From Phyllobacterium sp. T1293 (GTDB lineage: Bacteria > Pseudomonadota > Alphaproteobacteria > Rhizobiales > Rhizobiaceae), in the NCBI RefSeq assembly GCF_020731415.2, contig NZ_CP088273.1, positions 2,175,001 to 2,239,000 on the forward strand: a DNA stretch of 64,000 nucleotides. Reading direction: 5' to 3'. Positions 28,214 through 36,562 of the stretch are shown here, in pieces. The notes below the pieces were generated by a model that saw only the letters and a list, made by a program, of their open reading frames with translations, did not search any database and had not been told where the DNA came from. Every line of letters starts with the position of its first letter. Position 1 is the first letter of the stretch. Position numbers and translations under genes: made by a program.

Positions 28214-28233
28214 GTATCTTGACATCAAGATAC
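28214..28233. promoter_or_regulatory. MarR-type operator palindrome
   Basis: GTATCTTGA-CA-TCAAGATAC is a perfect 9-bp inverted repeat 21 bases upstream of the MarR start. TCTTGA/TCAAGA half sites of this kind are known for several MarR proteins. Confidence 0.72.
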
Positions 28234-28297
28234 ATTCTATATAGTAACTTAATCATGGGGAATAACACAATTGGACCCCCCGCAAAAGGAGGAAGTG

Positions 28298-28711
28298 ATG
28301 AGCAAGATGATATTTGTGAACCTGCCCGTGCGCGATCTGGCCGCAGCAACGGCATTCTATGTTGCGCTGGGCGGCGAGGTAAACCCGCAATTCTCAGATG
28401 AACGCTCGACATCGGTGATGTTGTCGGACGTGATCGGGATCATGTTATTGACCCATGAGCGTTACGGTGAATTCACCAAGCGTCCGATTGGCGATGCGCG
28501 GCGCGAGAGTCAGGCCCTTATCGCGCTTAGTGTCGAAACGCGCGATGCGGTGGATGCAACGCTGGCGAAAACAACGGCTGCTGGCGGCCGTGCCGATCCC
28601 AATCCGGCACAAGACCATGGCTTTATGTTCAGCCGCAGCGTTGAAGATCCGGATGGAAATGTCTGGGAAGTCATGTGGATGGACATGGCTGCCTTTGCCC
28701 AGACGGCCTGA
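28298..28711 (+). CDS. VOC family (glyoxalase-like) protein
   Basis: Vicinal-oxygen-chelate fold protein of 137 residues, starting MSKMIFVNLPVRDLAAATAFYVALG and ending with SVEDPDGNVWEVMWMD, both typical of the group. Many relatives are glyoxalases or resistance proteins, but no substrate can be assigned. ATG 28298 is chosen because AAAGGAGG lies five bases upstream. A terminator follows, and a MarR gene faces it. Confidence 0.88.
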   Translation: MSKMIFVNLPVRDLAAATAFYVALGGEVNPQFSDERSTSVMLSDVIGIMLLTHERYGEFTKRPIGDARRESQALIALSVETRDAVDATLAKTTAAGGRADPNPAQDHGFMFSRSVEDPDGNVWEVMWMDMAAFAQTA

Positions 28712-28733
28712 TCAAGCATTGGCATATAAAAGA

Positions 28734-28762
28734 GCGTCCGGATCTCTCCGGGCGCCCTTTTT
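28734..28762 (+). terminator. Terminator after the VOC gene
   Basis: GCGTCCGG pairs with CCGGGCGC (one G-U pair) around ATCTCT and is followed by CCTTTTTC, 23 bases past the stop codon. Confidence 0.8.
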
Positions 28763-28765
28763 CAT

Positions 28766-29179
28766 TCAAGCAGGAGGCATTCTGTCGAATTTCGGTACAG
28801 CCGGATCGAGATGATCCCAGGCATATCCGGCAGCCGTCCATGAAACCAGCTGCGGTTTATAGCGGCTTGGATCATCGAGGCTTGCGGGCGTGACGATGAA
28901 CACGTCAGGCATATCAGGAAATGTCATATAGACGGATGAACCGCAGATCGGACAGAAGGAGCGTCGTTTCACGGTTCCGCCATCGCCGACGGTCTGCCAC
29001 TGCGATACGTCGCCTTCAACCTTCACTTGTGCCGCCGCAAAGGTCAGGTGCGATTGATGTCCGGTGCCGCTGTCGTGCTGACACTGGCGGCACTGACAGT
29101 CGACCATGACAGCCGGTTCACCTGAAATCTCGTAACGGATTGCGCCACAGGCGCAACCACCGGTATAGGATTTGCTCAT
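28766..29179 (-). CDS. GFA family zinc protein
   Basis: A 137-residue member of the GFA/CENP-V family (glutathione-dependent formaldehyde-activating enzyme-like). Seven of its cysteines are in place: GGCACGAIRY, DCQCRQCQ and FCPICGSSVY. They hold structural and catalytic zinc ions. Most family members have no proven activity. It is on the same strand as, and downstream of, the SRPBCC/ArsR pair, with a gap of 35 bases, so it may be cotranscribed with them. Confidence 0.87.
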   Translation of the reverse strand: MSKSYTGGCACGAIRYEISGEPAVMVDCQCRQCQHDSGTGHQSHLTFAAAQVKVEGDVSQWQTVGDGGTVKRRSFCPICGSSVYMTFPDMPDVFIVTPASLDDPSRYKPQLVSWTAAGYAWDHLDPAVPKFDRMPPA

Positions 29180-29214
29180 ATTCCCCTCCCAAATTGATAT
29201 GATTGATATGATCG

Positions 29215-29679
29215 TCAGTCCTGCTCATCGGCGATCGTGCCGATGCGCGGGAGAATCGTTCTCCAGCCCTCACTCATATTCCTGAGCGCCGTGTCGTTCT
29301 TCGGCAGCACGAAGCCGGAGTGAACAAGACGCAGGCGCGTGCCTGTCTTCGCCTTGGACAAGGTGAAGGTGACTACCGTTTCCAGTTTTGAGCCATAGCC
29401 GTCATTGCCCGCATGGCCACCCTTCCACGCATAGGCAAGCCGCTCATTCGGCACGACTTCCAACACCTCGCAGTGGATAGTGCCATCCCATGCACCTGCC
29501 GGTTTCGTCTGAAACGTGAACTGATTGCCAGCGACAGGCTCGAAACCCGCAGGTTCCATCAACCACCGGCTGATCAAATCGCCCGATGTCAGTGTTTTCC
29601 AGATCGTCTCCGGGGCGTGCGGAAAGATTTCGTCAACGACGATGGCCTGCGTATCGGACTTCACTGCAGCTTGGTTCAT
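29215..29679 (-). CDS. SRPBCC/AHSA1-family protein
   Basis: A 154-residue ligand-binding fold protein: PHAPETIWKTLTSGDLISRWLM near the start, VPNERLAYAWKGG in the middle, and a C-terminal GWRTILPRIG helix. It overlaps the ArsR gene upstream by four bases, giving a second copy in this window of the ArsR-SRPBCC module. The two SRPBCC proteins are clearly different in sequence, so this is not a local duplication of recent date. Confidence 0.85.
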   Translation of the reverse strand: MNQAAVKSDTQAIVVDEIFPHAPETIWKTLTSGDLISRWLMEPAGFEPVAGNQFTFQTKPAGAWDGTIHCEVLEVVPNERLAYAWKGGHAGNDGYGSKLETVVTFTLSKAKTGTRLRLVHSGFVLPKNDTALRNMSEGWRTILPRIGTIADEQD

Positions 29680-30005
29680 GGGTCGATTTCCTTCAGCAAG
29701 GTTCTAAGGTCCGCAAACCGCTCACGCCAGAAGACGCCGTAATGGCTCATCCAGTCGACCAGCGGCTCCAATCCCTCGGGCTGGGCACGATAATAGACAT
29801 TGCGGCCCTCAGGGCGCTCGGCAACCAGACCCGCCTGTTTCAGGGATTTGAGATGCTGGGAAATGGCGCCCTGTGTCACGCCACTTCCCCGCGTCAGTTC
29901 AACCACACTGATCTCATCGGATTTAACAATCCGCTCAAACACCGCCCGCCTTGTCGGATCGGCGAGCGTGCGCATGACATTGGTTATGGTGGCAGCTTCA
30001 ATCAT
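29676..30005 (-). CDS. ArsR-family transcriptional regulator
   Basis: Winged-helix regulator of 109 residues: MRTLADPTRRAVFERIV, then recognition helix GVTQGAISQHLKSLKQAGLVAERPEGRNVYYR. No metal-binding cysteines are present. It leads the operon with the SRPBCC gene. Alternating ACTAAT/ATTAGT half sites lie directly upstream. Confidence 0.91.
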   Translation of the reverse strand: MIEAATITNVMRTLADPTRRAVFERIVKSDEISVVELTRGSGVTQGAISQHLKSLKQAGLVAERPEGRNVYYRAQPEGLEPLVDWMSHYGVFWRERFADLRTLLKEIDP

Positions 30006-30023
30006 GAAAACAAATTAGCTGAT

Positions 30024-30037
30024 ACTAATCAATTAGT
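30024..30037. promoter_or_regulatory. Candidate ArsR operator half-site array
   Basis: ACTAAT-CA-ATTAGT is a perfect inverted repeat; ATTAGT-CAAT-ACTAAT continues the pattern to 30047. It sits 19 bases upstream of the ArsR ATG. Confidence 0.5.
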
Positions 30038-30061
30038 CAATACTAATCTATTTTTCTACTC

Positions 30062-30802
30062 TCAGAGCACATATCCGCCATCAATCGTCAGGCTGGCGCC
30101 GGTCATATAGGCAGATTCATCGCTGGCGAGATAAGCAACCAAGCCCGCGATCTCATGCGGTTGGCCAACACGCCCGAGAGGAACCAGAGATTTTACCCTC
30201 TCCAGATGATCGGCTGTCATATCGGTCTCGGTCGGTCCCGGCTGAACATTGTTGACGGTTATTGCGCGAGGCGCGAGATCAAGCGCGATACCCTTCACCA
30301 TGGTCGCCACGGCTGCCTTGGTCATCGAATAGACGCTGGAGCCGGGAAAACCGGTGCGAATGGCGGTGTTGCTGCCGATCGTGATCACGCGTCCGCCATC
30401 GGTGAGCCGAGGCGCAGCCGCCTGAATTGCCACGAACACGCCGCGCACGTTGACATCAAGCATGTGGTCGAGTTCCTCAAGGCCGAAAGTTTCAACCGAA
30501 CCCAAGCGCAGAACACCGGCATTGACCACGATAATATCAAGCCGGCCGAACCGGTCGACGGCCTGCGCAACGGCATTCTGAATTGCCCCGGCATCGGCGC
30601 TGTCGGCCTTTATGGCCAGTGCCTTGCGGCCCATCGCTTCAACAGCTTCGACGGTCTCTGCTGCCCTGTTTTCGGCGGATGCATAGGTCAGGACGACATC
30701 CGCACCCTCTTCGGCCAAACGGCGGACAATCGCTGCGCCGATCCCGCGAGATCCGCCGAAAACCATCGCGACCTTACCCAGCAATTTGAAATTCTCACTC
30801 AC
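30062..30802 (-). CDS. SDR family oxidoreductase (FabG-like)
   Basis: Short-chain dehydrogenase of 246 residues. The cofactor loop is VFGGSRGIGAA, with phenylalanine where the usual motif has threonine (TGGSRGIG). Catalysis residues are present: S in GSNTAIRTG, and the YSMTK Tyr/Lys pair. The GTG at 30802 gives the natural start MSENFKLLGK with GGAG six bases upstream; an ATG at 30814 adds four residues. The TetR gene lies just upstream on the same strand, and the same palindrome precedes both. Confidence 0.85.
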   Translation of the reverse strand: MSENFKLLGKVAMVFGGSRGIGAAIVRRLAEEGADVVLTYASAENRAAETVEAVEAMGRKALAIKADSADAGAIQNAVAQAVDRFGRLDIIVVNAGVLRLGSVETFGLEELDHMLDVNVRGVFVAIQAAAPRLTDGGRVITIGSNTAIRTGFPGSSVYSMTKAAVATMVKGIALDLAPRAITVNNVQPGPTETDMTADHLERVKSLVPLGRVGQPHEIAGLVAYLASDESAYMTGASLTIDGGYVL

Positions 30803-30815
30803 AACCATCTCCATT

Positions 30816-30837
30816 CTTGACTGATTAGTCCATAATT
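30816..30837. promoter_or_regulatory. TetR operator copy before the SDR gene
   Basis: On the minus strand TTATGGACTAATCAGTCAAG, nearly identical to the palindrome upstream of the TetR gene (31476-31497), with core GACTAATCAGTC. It lies directly before the SDR start. Confidence 0.62.
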
Positions 30838-30872
30838 AGACAAACAAAAGCGCCTTCGTGTTCAGATGGCGC

Positions 30873-31457
30873 TCAATCTATTTTAAGTCTGTTCACAGCG
30901 AAGTGTGCGAGGGCGTGCAAGGCATCAACACCCGCGCCACTGCGTGCGGCAAGCTGCAATCCGGTCATCGTCATCTGGATGAACCGGGCCGCGTCCTCGA
31001 CGTTCACAGCCGGATCGATCTCACCTCGGCTTTGGCCTTCGTGCAGACGCTCAACCAAAGAGGAAAAGAGAACAGGTACGACTTTAGCCCGAAGCTCTAC
31101 GAGTTCAGGATCATCAGCGCCAAACTCGCTGGCGGCACCCACTCCCATGCACCCCATGGCTCGCTGACTATCGTCTTCGGCAATCAAGCCAAGCAGCAGC
31201 GCTTCTATCCCGGCCAGAGGCGACGCCGGACCTTTCAGCCGCTGCAGATGACCCGATGTGGTGCCCTGCTGATAGCGTTCCAGCGCTTCAAGGTAGAGCG
31301 CCCGCTTGTCACCAAAAGCATTATACAGGCTTTGCCGGCCAATCCTCATCGCCGCAAGGAGGTCTTCCGTCGAGGTCGAAGCATAGCCTTTCGCCCAGAA
31401 AACGCGCGTAGCGCGCTCCAGTGCCAACTCCCGATCGAATTCTCTTGGTCTTGCCAT
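30873..31457 (-). CDS. TetR/AcrR-family transcriptional regulator
   Basis: A 194-residue regulator with the N-terminal MARPREFDRELALERATRVFWAKGYASTSTEDLLAAMRIGRQSLYNAFGDKRALYLEAL helix-turn-helix typical of the AcuR/YxaF-like TetR group. The ligand domain has no readable motif. The SDR gene 70 bases downstream on the same strand is the likely target, and the protein probably represses its own gene as well. Confidence 0.9.
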   Translation of the reverse strand: MARPREFDRELALERATRVFWAKGYASTSTEDLLAAMRIGRQSLYNAFGDKRALYLEALERYQQGTTSGHLQRLKGPASPLAGIEALLLGLIAEDDSQRAMGCMGVGAASEFGADDPELVELRAKVVPVLFSSLVERLHEGQSRGEIDPAVNVEDAARFIQMTMTGLQLAARSGAGVDALHALAHFAVNRLKID

Positions 31458-31475
31458 AACGGGTGGATTAACAGT

Positions 31476-31497
31476 TATGGACTAATTAGTCAATAAC
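31476..31497. promoter_or_regulatory. TetR autoregulatory operator
   Basis: TTATGGACTAATTAGTCAATAA is a 22-bp palindrome with a perfect 12-bp core (GACTAATTAGTC) ending 18 bases upstream of the TetR ATG. Confidence 0.72.
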
Positions 31498-31566
31498 TCG
31501 GTCGGCAAACTCTGTCTTTACCGGCTGTGCTCTCGCAAGCGCACAGCTTTTTCTTCGATTATGCGG

Positions 31567-33129
31567 TTATTCCCACTCGATTGTGCCCGGTGGCTTCGAC
31601 GTCACGTCATAGACAACGCGGTTGATGCCCTTGACTTCATTGATGATGCGGGTTGCCGCCTGACCGAGGAAGCTCATATCGTAGTGATAGAAATCCGCAG
31701 TCATGCCATCAACTGACGTGACCGCACGCAGGGCACAGACGAACTCATAGGTTCGGCCATCGCCCATGACGCCGACAGTCTGCACCGGCAACAACACAGC
31801 GAAAGCCTGCCAGATCACATCATAGAGACCGGCCTTGCGGATTTCGTCGAGATAAACAGCATCGGCTTCACGCAGGATTTCCAGCTTGTCGCGGGTAATA
31901 CCGCCGGGGCAACGGATCGCAAGGCCGGGACCGGGGAACGGGTGGCGGCCAATGAAACTATCGGGCAAGCCGAGTTCCTTGCCAAGAACACGTACTTCGT
32001 CCTTGAACAGTTCGCGCAATGGCTCAACCAGCTGCATGTTCATGCGTTCAGGCAAACCGCCGACATTGTGGTGTGACTTGATCGTCACCGAGGGGCCGCC
32101 GGTGAAGGAAACACTTTCGATCACATCAGGGTAAAGCGTGCCCTGAGCGAGGAAATCTGCACCGCCAAGCTTCTTGGCTTCCTCTTCGAAGACTTCGATG
32201 AAAAGACGGCCAATGGTCTTGCGCTTCTTTTCCGGGTCGGATTCGCCTTCCAGCGCGTTAATGAAACGATCCTGCGCATTCACCAGAATGAGCGGCAGGT
32301 TGTAATGTTCGCGGAACATGGCAACCACATCGGCGGCCTCGTTCTTGCGCATCAGGCCATGGTCAACGAGGATGCAGGTCAGCTGGTCGCCGACCGCTTC
32401 GTGGATGAGCAATGCCGCAACAGAGGAATCGACGCCGCCTGACAGCGCGCAGATGACTTTCTTGTCGCCAACCTGTTTGCGGATCGCAGCAACCGCCTGT
32501 TCGCGATAGGCGGACATGGTCCAGTCGCCCTTGATGCCGGCAATGCGGTGCACGAAATTCTGCAAAAGCTTGGCACCATCAGGTGTGTGTACGACTTCCG
32601 GGTGGAACTGTACGGCGTAGAATTTCTTGGCTTCGTTGGCGATGGCGGCGAAAGGCGCGCCCGTTGATGTGCCGACAACCTTGAAACCATCGGGGATGGA
32701 CACAACGCGGTCGCCATGGCTCATCCAGACCTGATGCCGTGTCCCCTTGGCCCAAACGCCATCGAACAGGGCGCATTCTTCCTGAATATCGAGGAAGGCA
32801 CGACCGAACTCGCGATGATGGCCGCTTTCGACCTTGCCGCCAAGCTGCGCGCACATGGTCTGCTCGCCATAGCAAATGCCCAGAACCGGGATGCCAGCAT
32901 CAAACACACCCTGCGGCGCGCGTGGGCTGCCGATATCGACAGTGGAATGCGGGCTGCCGGAAAGAATGACCGCTTTCGGCTGAATACGCCTGAATGCTTC
33001 GTCCGCGGATTGGAAAGGAACGATCTCGGAATAGGCACCAGCTTCGCGCACGCGGCGTGCAATCAGCTGCGTTACCTGGCTGCCGAAATCGACGATGAGG
33101 ACTGTATCGGGATGAGTGGGAGTGTTCAT
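31567..33129 (-). CDS. guaA: GMP synthase (glutamine-hydrolysing)
   Basis: Last step of GMP synthesis, converting XMP with ATP and glutamine. Domain order is normal: class I glutamine amidotransferase with C86 in GICYGEQ and the H176/E178 pair in QFHPEV, ATP pyrophosphatase with SGGVDSS (230-236), and the dimerisation domain ending PPGTIEWE. Length 520. It lies 10 kb from guaB on the same strand. Confidence 0.98.
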   Translation of the reverse strand: MNTPTHPDTVLIVDFGSQVTQLIARRVREAGAYSEIVPFQSADEAFRRIQPKAVILSGSPHSTVDIGSPRAPQGVFDAGIPVLGICYGEQTMCAQLGGKVESGHHREFGRAFLDIQEECALFDGVWAKGTRHQVWMSHGDRVVSIPDGFKVVGTSTGAPFAAIANEAKKFYAVQFHPEVVHTPDGAKLLQNFVHRIAGIKGDWTMSAYREQAVAAIRKQVGDKKVICALSGGVDSSVAALLIHEAVGDQLTCILVDHGLMRKNEAADVVAMFREHYNLPLILVNAQDRFINALEGESDPEKKRKTIGRLFIEVFEEEAKKLGGADFLAQGTLYPDVIESVSFTGGPSVTIKSHHNVGGLPERMNMQLVEPLRELFKDEVRVLGKELGLPDSFIGRHPFPGPGLAIRCPGGITRDKLEILREADAVYLDEIRKAGLYDVIWQAFAVLLPVQTVGVMGDGRTYEFVCALRAVTSVDGMTADFYHYDMSFLGQAATRIINEVKGINRVVYDVTSKPPGTIEWE

Positions 33130-33247
33130 GGCGGGCCTTTAAAGCAATTGCTGAGTCGATGCAATGGGTCACTCCACCACACATCGATGCCGATGTGATT
33201 TGTTCACAATTTGGGTGGGACTGGTGTGCGCTTGGTGGTGAAACCTC

Positions 33248-33290
33248 CCTCTCGGTCATCCTCGGGCTTGACCCGAGGATGACCGAGAGG
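33248..33290. repeat. Perfect 19-bp hairpin repeat
   Basis: The arm CCTCTCGGTCATCCTCGGG and its exact complement flank a CTTGA loop. The CATCCTCGGGCTTGACCCGAGG centre is shared with repeats at 8.4 kb and 42 kb. The adjoining block to 33345 repeats CTCCCTCATGGTTG and AACCACGAACC. Confidence 0.8.
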
Positions 33291-33369
33291 GGTTGTCTTT
33301 GAATCCTCACTCTCCCTCATGGTTGTTATGTCAAACCACGAACCCAAACACCCAACACAAAACCCAATA

Positions 33370-33699
33370 TCAGCGCAAAGACCGCTCCAGCGTTGCGACA
33401 ACCCATTTGTTGAGACTTATCCCTGCCCGGCGTGCAGCGCTGGATATGGCCTTGTGCAGCACAGGTTCGGTGCGAACGACAAACTGGCCGGAAAATGGTT
33501 TCTCAGGCTCTTCACCACGCACCGCACAAAACGCCAGATAATCTTCAATGGAATCGGCCAGCGCCTGTTTCAGTTCAGAAGCGGATGTTCCCTGAAACGT
33601 TATGACATCGCGCAAGTTGATGACCTCACCATGAAAGAGGCTCGCATCTTCGTCATATTCTATAATTGCTTCATAGCCCTTGTAGTGCATCGTGCTCAT
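33370..33699 (-). CDS. hicB: HicB-family antitoxin
   Basis: A 109-residue HicB antitoxin: the N-terminal YKGYEAIIEYDEDASLFHGEVINL is the partial RNase H-like fold, and the C-terminal SGQFVVRTEPVLHKAISSAARRAGISLNKWVVATLERSL is a ribbon-helix-helix DNA-binding region. It overlaps the HicA gene by four bases. Here the toxin gene is first and the antitoxin second, the usual hicAB order. The antitoxin neutralises HicA and represses the operon. Confidence 0.9.
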   Translation of the reverse strand: MSTMHYKGYEAIIEYDEDASLFHGEVINLRDVITFQGTSASELKQALADSIEDYLAFCAVRGEEPEKPFSGQFVVRTEPVLHKAISSAARRAGISLNKWVVATLERSLR

Positions 33700-33956
33700 G
33701 GTCTTATCTCCGCTTCCAGCAGAAAACGTCTCACCGATTTCACTGCCCCTTTATCCGTTTCCTTTTGCGGGTGGGGTCGATGAAACACCGCACGAATGCC
33801 GTTCAATGCAATTCGCACCCGCGATCCCTGCCCTTCCGTGATCTCTCCTCCACAGGCGAGGATGAGAGCTTCAATATCCCGCCACCCAATACCGGCATGA
33901 ACAGGTTCGGCAAAAATGGCGGCAAGCGTCGCCTGATGCTTTCTGTTAAGCTTCAT
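33696..33956 (-). CDS. hicA: HicA-family mRNA interferase toxin
   Basis: An 86-residue toxin with the double-stranded RNA-binding-like fold. The catalytic histidine is H59 in RAVFHRPHP, and the KSVRRFL C-terminal helix is usual. HicA cleaves mRNA independently of ribosomes and stalls growth. The gene leads a two-gene operon next to the guaA gene and a palindromic repeat. AT-rich DNA precedes it, as often seen for mobile toxin-antitoxin modules. Confidence 0.86.
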   Translation of the reverse strand: MKLNRKHQATLAAIFAEPVHAGIGWRDIEALILACGGEITEGQGSRVRIALNGIRAVFHRPHPQKETDKGAVKSVRRFLLEAEIRP

Positions 33957-34010
33957 ATAATGATATCACTTTTCAGTATCAATAAAATAAAATAGCTAAA
34001 AGTTTAAATA

Positions 34011-34655
34011 TCAGAGAACGATCTTCCCACCCTCAATAGCTTCCCCCATAGCCCCCACAACTATAGCCAGCTTTTCATCAATCACGTGCAGATATTCGGT
34101 CCAATCATCAACATGGCGCAGTTCCGCCGCCCCATCGGAAATGCCGCGCAGTCCAATCAGCGGCAAGCCGAAACGCTGACAGGCGCGCAGGATGGCAAAC
34201 GTTTCCATCTCGACCATATCCGCATCGATCAGGTCGTAGGCGCTGCCCGACACAATGTTCGCGCCGGTTGAAAGCGATGCTTCCTTCACACCCGGAATAC
34301 GCAGCGGCAAAGGCACGATCACCGGCAGATCGAGAAAGGGCGTCGCACCCTTGGTAAAACCAAGCGGTGAGGCATCCATATCGCGATAGGACACGCTTGT
34401 TGCCTGATAGACTTCGGTCTGCTCCAGCGTGCGCGACCCGGCAGAGCCGAGGGAGACAACAAGATCAGGAACAATGCCGTCCTTTTCCAGCGCCGCAAGA
34501 TTGGCGGCGAGGCTGACGGCAGCTTCGACCGGACCGACGCCGGTGATCAGCGGCCGGAACAGCTTTTGCAAATGCGGCCCATATTCGGCATCCACGGCCA
34601 TGACAAAAAGCACCTGCTTGCCACCAATTGCGGCCAGTTCATAAGGCAAACTCAT
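34011..34655 (-). CDS. mtnN: MTA/SAH nucleosidase
   Basis: Cleaves 5'-methylthioadenosine and S-adenosylhomocysteine to adenine plus the ribosyl compound, recycling SAM by-products. The 214-residue protein has the catalytic loop LRGISDGAAE with the general-acid aspartate and VEMETFAIL with the ribose-binding glutamate. It is next to TspO with one base between, so the two form an operon. Confidence 0.9.
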   Translation of the reverse strand: MSLPYELAAIGGKQVLFVMAVDAEYGPHLQKLFRPLITGVGPVEAAVSLAANLAALEKDGIVPDLVVSLGSAGSRTLEQTEVYQATSVSYRDMDASPLGFTKGATPFLDLPVIVPLPLRIPGVKEASLSTGANIVSGSAYDLIDADMVEMETFAILRACQRFGLPLIGLRGISDGAAELRHVDDWTEYLHVIDEKLAIVVGAMGEAIEGGKIVL

Positions 34656-34656
34656 A

Positions 34657-35115
34657 TCAGCCTACCGGGTTGAGCAGATAAAGCGACACATTCAACAGTG
34701 TGGCAAATGCCACCCAGAGAAGGTAGGGAACGAACATGATCGCCGACGGCCGCTCCGCTTCCCACGTCACCCGGATGAAGCCGATGATCGAAACCAGCAG
34801 AAGTGCGATCACCAGCAGCGCCAATCCCATCTGCTGGAAACCGAAGAAGGTTGGCGACCACAGAAAATTCAGGACCATCTGCGCCCACCAGAATCGCTGG
34901 GCGGATGTCAGGTCAATATCCCAGACCCGCCAACCGGCGATGGCAATAAGAACATAAAGAATGGTCCAAACCGGCGGGAAAATCCAGTTGGGCGGATTGA
35001 AGGAAGGTTTTGCCAGACCGGCATACCATTCGCCCGGCAGCGTTATATAGCCGATGGCGAGACCGCCACCGATGGTGAGCACGAGAAACAACAGAAATCC
35101 TACAGACCGGGACAT
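34657..35115 (-). CDS. tspO: TspO/MBR family protein
   Basis: Membrane protein of 152 residues with five helices and the tryptophan-rich pattern SFNPPNWIFPPVWTILYVLIAIAGWRVW and WWAQMVLNFLWSPTFF. TspO proteins bind porphyrins or cholesterol-like molecules and modulate stress responses. The in-frame reading extends far upstream into the rsmB region, but ATG 35115 with AAAGG upstream gives the family length. Confidence 0.9.
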   Translation of the reverse strand: MSRSVGFLLFLVLTIGGGLAIGYITLPGEWYAGLAKPSFNPPNWIFPPVWTILYVLIAIAGWRVWDIDLTSAQRFWWAQMVLNFLWSPTFFGFQQMGLALLVIALLLVSIIGFIRVTWEAERPSAIMFVPYLLWVAFATLLNVSLYLLNPVG

Positions 35116-35158
35116 GGGTAGACCTTTCCTGCCGACAGTGTCGCGGATGGTTGTACCG

Positions 35159-36448
35159 TTATTTCTCGCGTCTGAGAACTGAAATGAAGAAGCCATCTGT
35201 CGACGTGGATAATGGCGACAGGATCGTGCTGCCATCCTTGAAGAGCGGGCCGAGATTATCGCTTGCCGATACGGCTTCCTGCCAGAGCGGAGCAGTATCC
35301 ACGGACGCATAGCCGGGATTGGCGGCAAGGAATGAAGCGACCTGTTTGCCATTCTCCGGCGCAAACAGCGAACAGGTGATATAAACCAGCCGCCCGCCCG
35401 GCTTCACATAGACCTTGGCCGCATCAAGCACTTCGCGCTGTTCCACTTCGCGCCGTTCAAGCTGCTGTTCGCTCAAACGCCATTTGGCATCGGGCCTGCG
35501 GCGCCATGTGCCTGAACCGGTGCAAGGGGCATCAACCAGAACGAGATCCATCTGGCCTTCAAGCGCGTCAAGTTCGCTGATATTGGCATGGGCCTGCGCA
35601 TTGCGCACCCCTGCCCGCTTCAGACGGTCGAAGATCGGCGCAAGGCGGGCGCGCTCCGCATCATAGGCATGAATCTGTCCCTTGTTGCCCATCTGGGCGG
35701 CAAGGGCGAGCGTTTTGCCACCGGCACCGGCGCAATAATCCAGAACCTGTTCGCCCGGCTTGGCATTACTAAGCTTTGCCGAGATCTGCGAGCCGAGATC
35801 CTGAACCTCGAAAAGACCGCGCTGGAATGCGGGCTCCGCCTGCACATTCGGGTGGCGGCCCATGGCACGCAGAGGCGGAACGCGCACAGCGGTTTCAAGT
35901 AGCGGTGCCGCATTGGCTCCGGCACGAACCAGTTCCTTCAGCACCTTCTCGCGATCAGCTTTCAGTGTGTTGACACGCAAATCCACCGGCGGGCGGTCGC
36001 TGAGTGCAGCGGCTTCACCAACCCAAGCATCGCCAAAAATCGCCTGAAAATGCGGGATGGTCCATTCCGGCACGTCGGCGCGGATATGATCCGGCGCGTC
36101 GGCAAGGTCACGCGCCTGCCAGATCGCCATGCGGTCAGCTTCCAGCGGTTCGGGCGCAAACTTGTCGCCCTCAAGCGCGGCGTTGATTTCATCAATAACC
36201 AGTTCGGCGTCGGACAGGAGCACACCAAAGGCAATATGGCGCGCTGCATCGCTGTCCATGCGCCAACCCAGCGACAATTTACGGCGCAGGGCATCATAGA
36301 CGATATTGCCGATAACAGCGCGATCCCCCGCACCGGCAAACCGGTGCGACAGGCCCCAATCCTTGAGCGCATCGGAAGCCGGGCGTTTGCGGGTCTCTAT
36401 ATCATCAAGTACTTCGATTGCCGCCTGCAGGCGTCCGCCAAGTCGCAT
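35159..36448 (-). CDS. rsmB: RsmB-family rRNA cytosine-C5 methyltransferase
   Basis: SAM-dependent methyltransferase of 429 residues that makes m5C in 16S rRNA (C967 in E. coli). An N-terminal NusB-like helical domain is followed by the Rossmann domain with DYCAGAGGKTLALA, the motif IV VDAPCTGSGTWRRRPD and the catalytic cysteine in YITCSLFAPEN. It sits in the guaB-rsmB-guaA neighbourhood common in rhizobia. Confidence 0.92.
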   Translation of the reverse strand: MRLGGRLQAAIEVLDDIETRKRPASDALKDWGLSHRFAGAGDRAVIGNIVYDALRRKLSLGWRMDSDAARHIAFGVLLSDAELVIDEINAALEGDKFAPEPLEADRMAIWQARDLADAPDHIRADVPEWTIPHFQAIFGDAWVGEAAALSDRPPVDLRVNTLKADREKVLKELVRAGANAAPLLETAVRVPPLRAMGRHPNVQAEPAFQRGLFEVQDLGSQISAKLSNAKPGEQVLDYCAGAGGKTLALAAQMGNKGQIHAYDAERARLAPIFDRLKRAGVRNAQAHANISELDALEGQMDLVLVDAPCTGSGTWRRRPDAKWRLSEQQLERREVEQREVLDAAKVYVKPGGRLVYITCSLFAPENGKQVASFLAANPGYASVDTAPLWQEAVSASDNLGPLFKDGSTILSPLSTSTDGFFISVLRREK

Positions 36449-36502
36449 GGAAATTCCTTCGTTAAATCTACCGGCATCGCATACATGGCAAAGCCAATAA
36501 AA

Positions 36503-36531
36503 GAAAGCCGGAGCATGATGCTCCGGCTTTC
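36503..36531 (-). terminator. Terminator after katA
   Basis: GAAAGCCGGAGCAT pairs perfectly with ATGCTCCGGCTTTC across a single base. On the minus strand it is followed by TTTTATTGG, 30 bases past the katA stop. Confidence 0.82.
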
Positions 36532-36562
36532 ACTTTACTCAACAAAATACGTTCAGCCGTGT

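Noticed and set aside
31525..31552. GCTGTGC/GCACAGC hairpin with TTTTT after guaA
   Set aside because: The U-tract lies on the plus strand, where no gene ends here; not counted as the guaA terminator.
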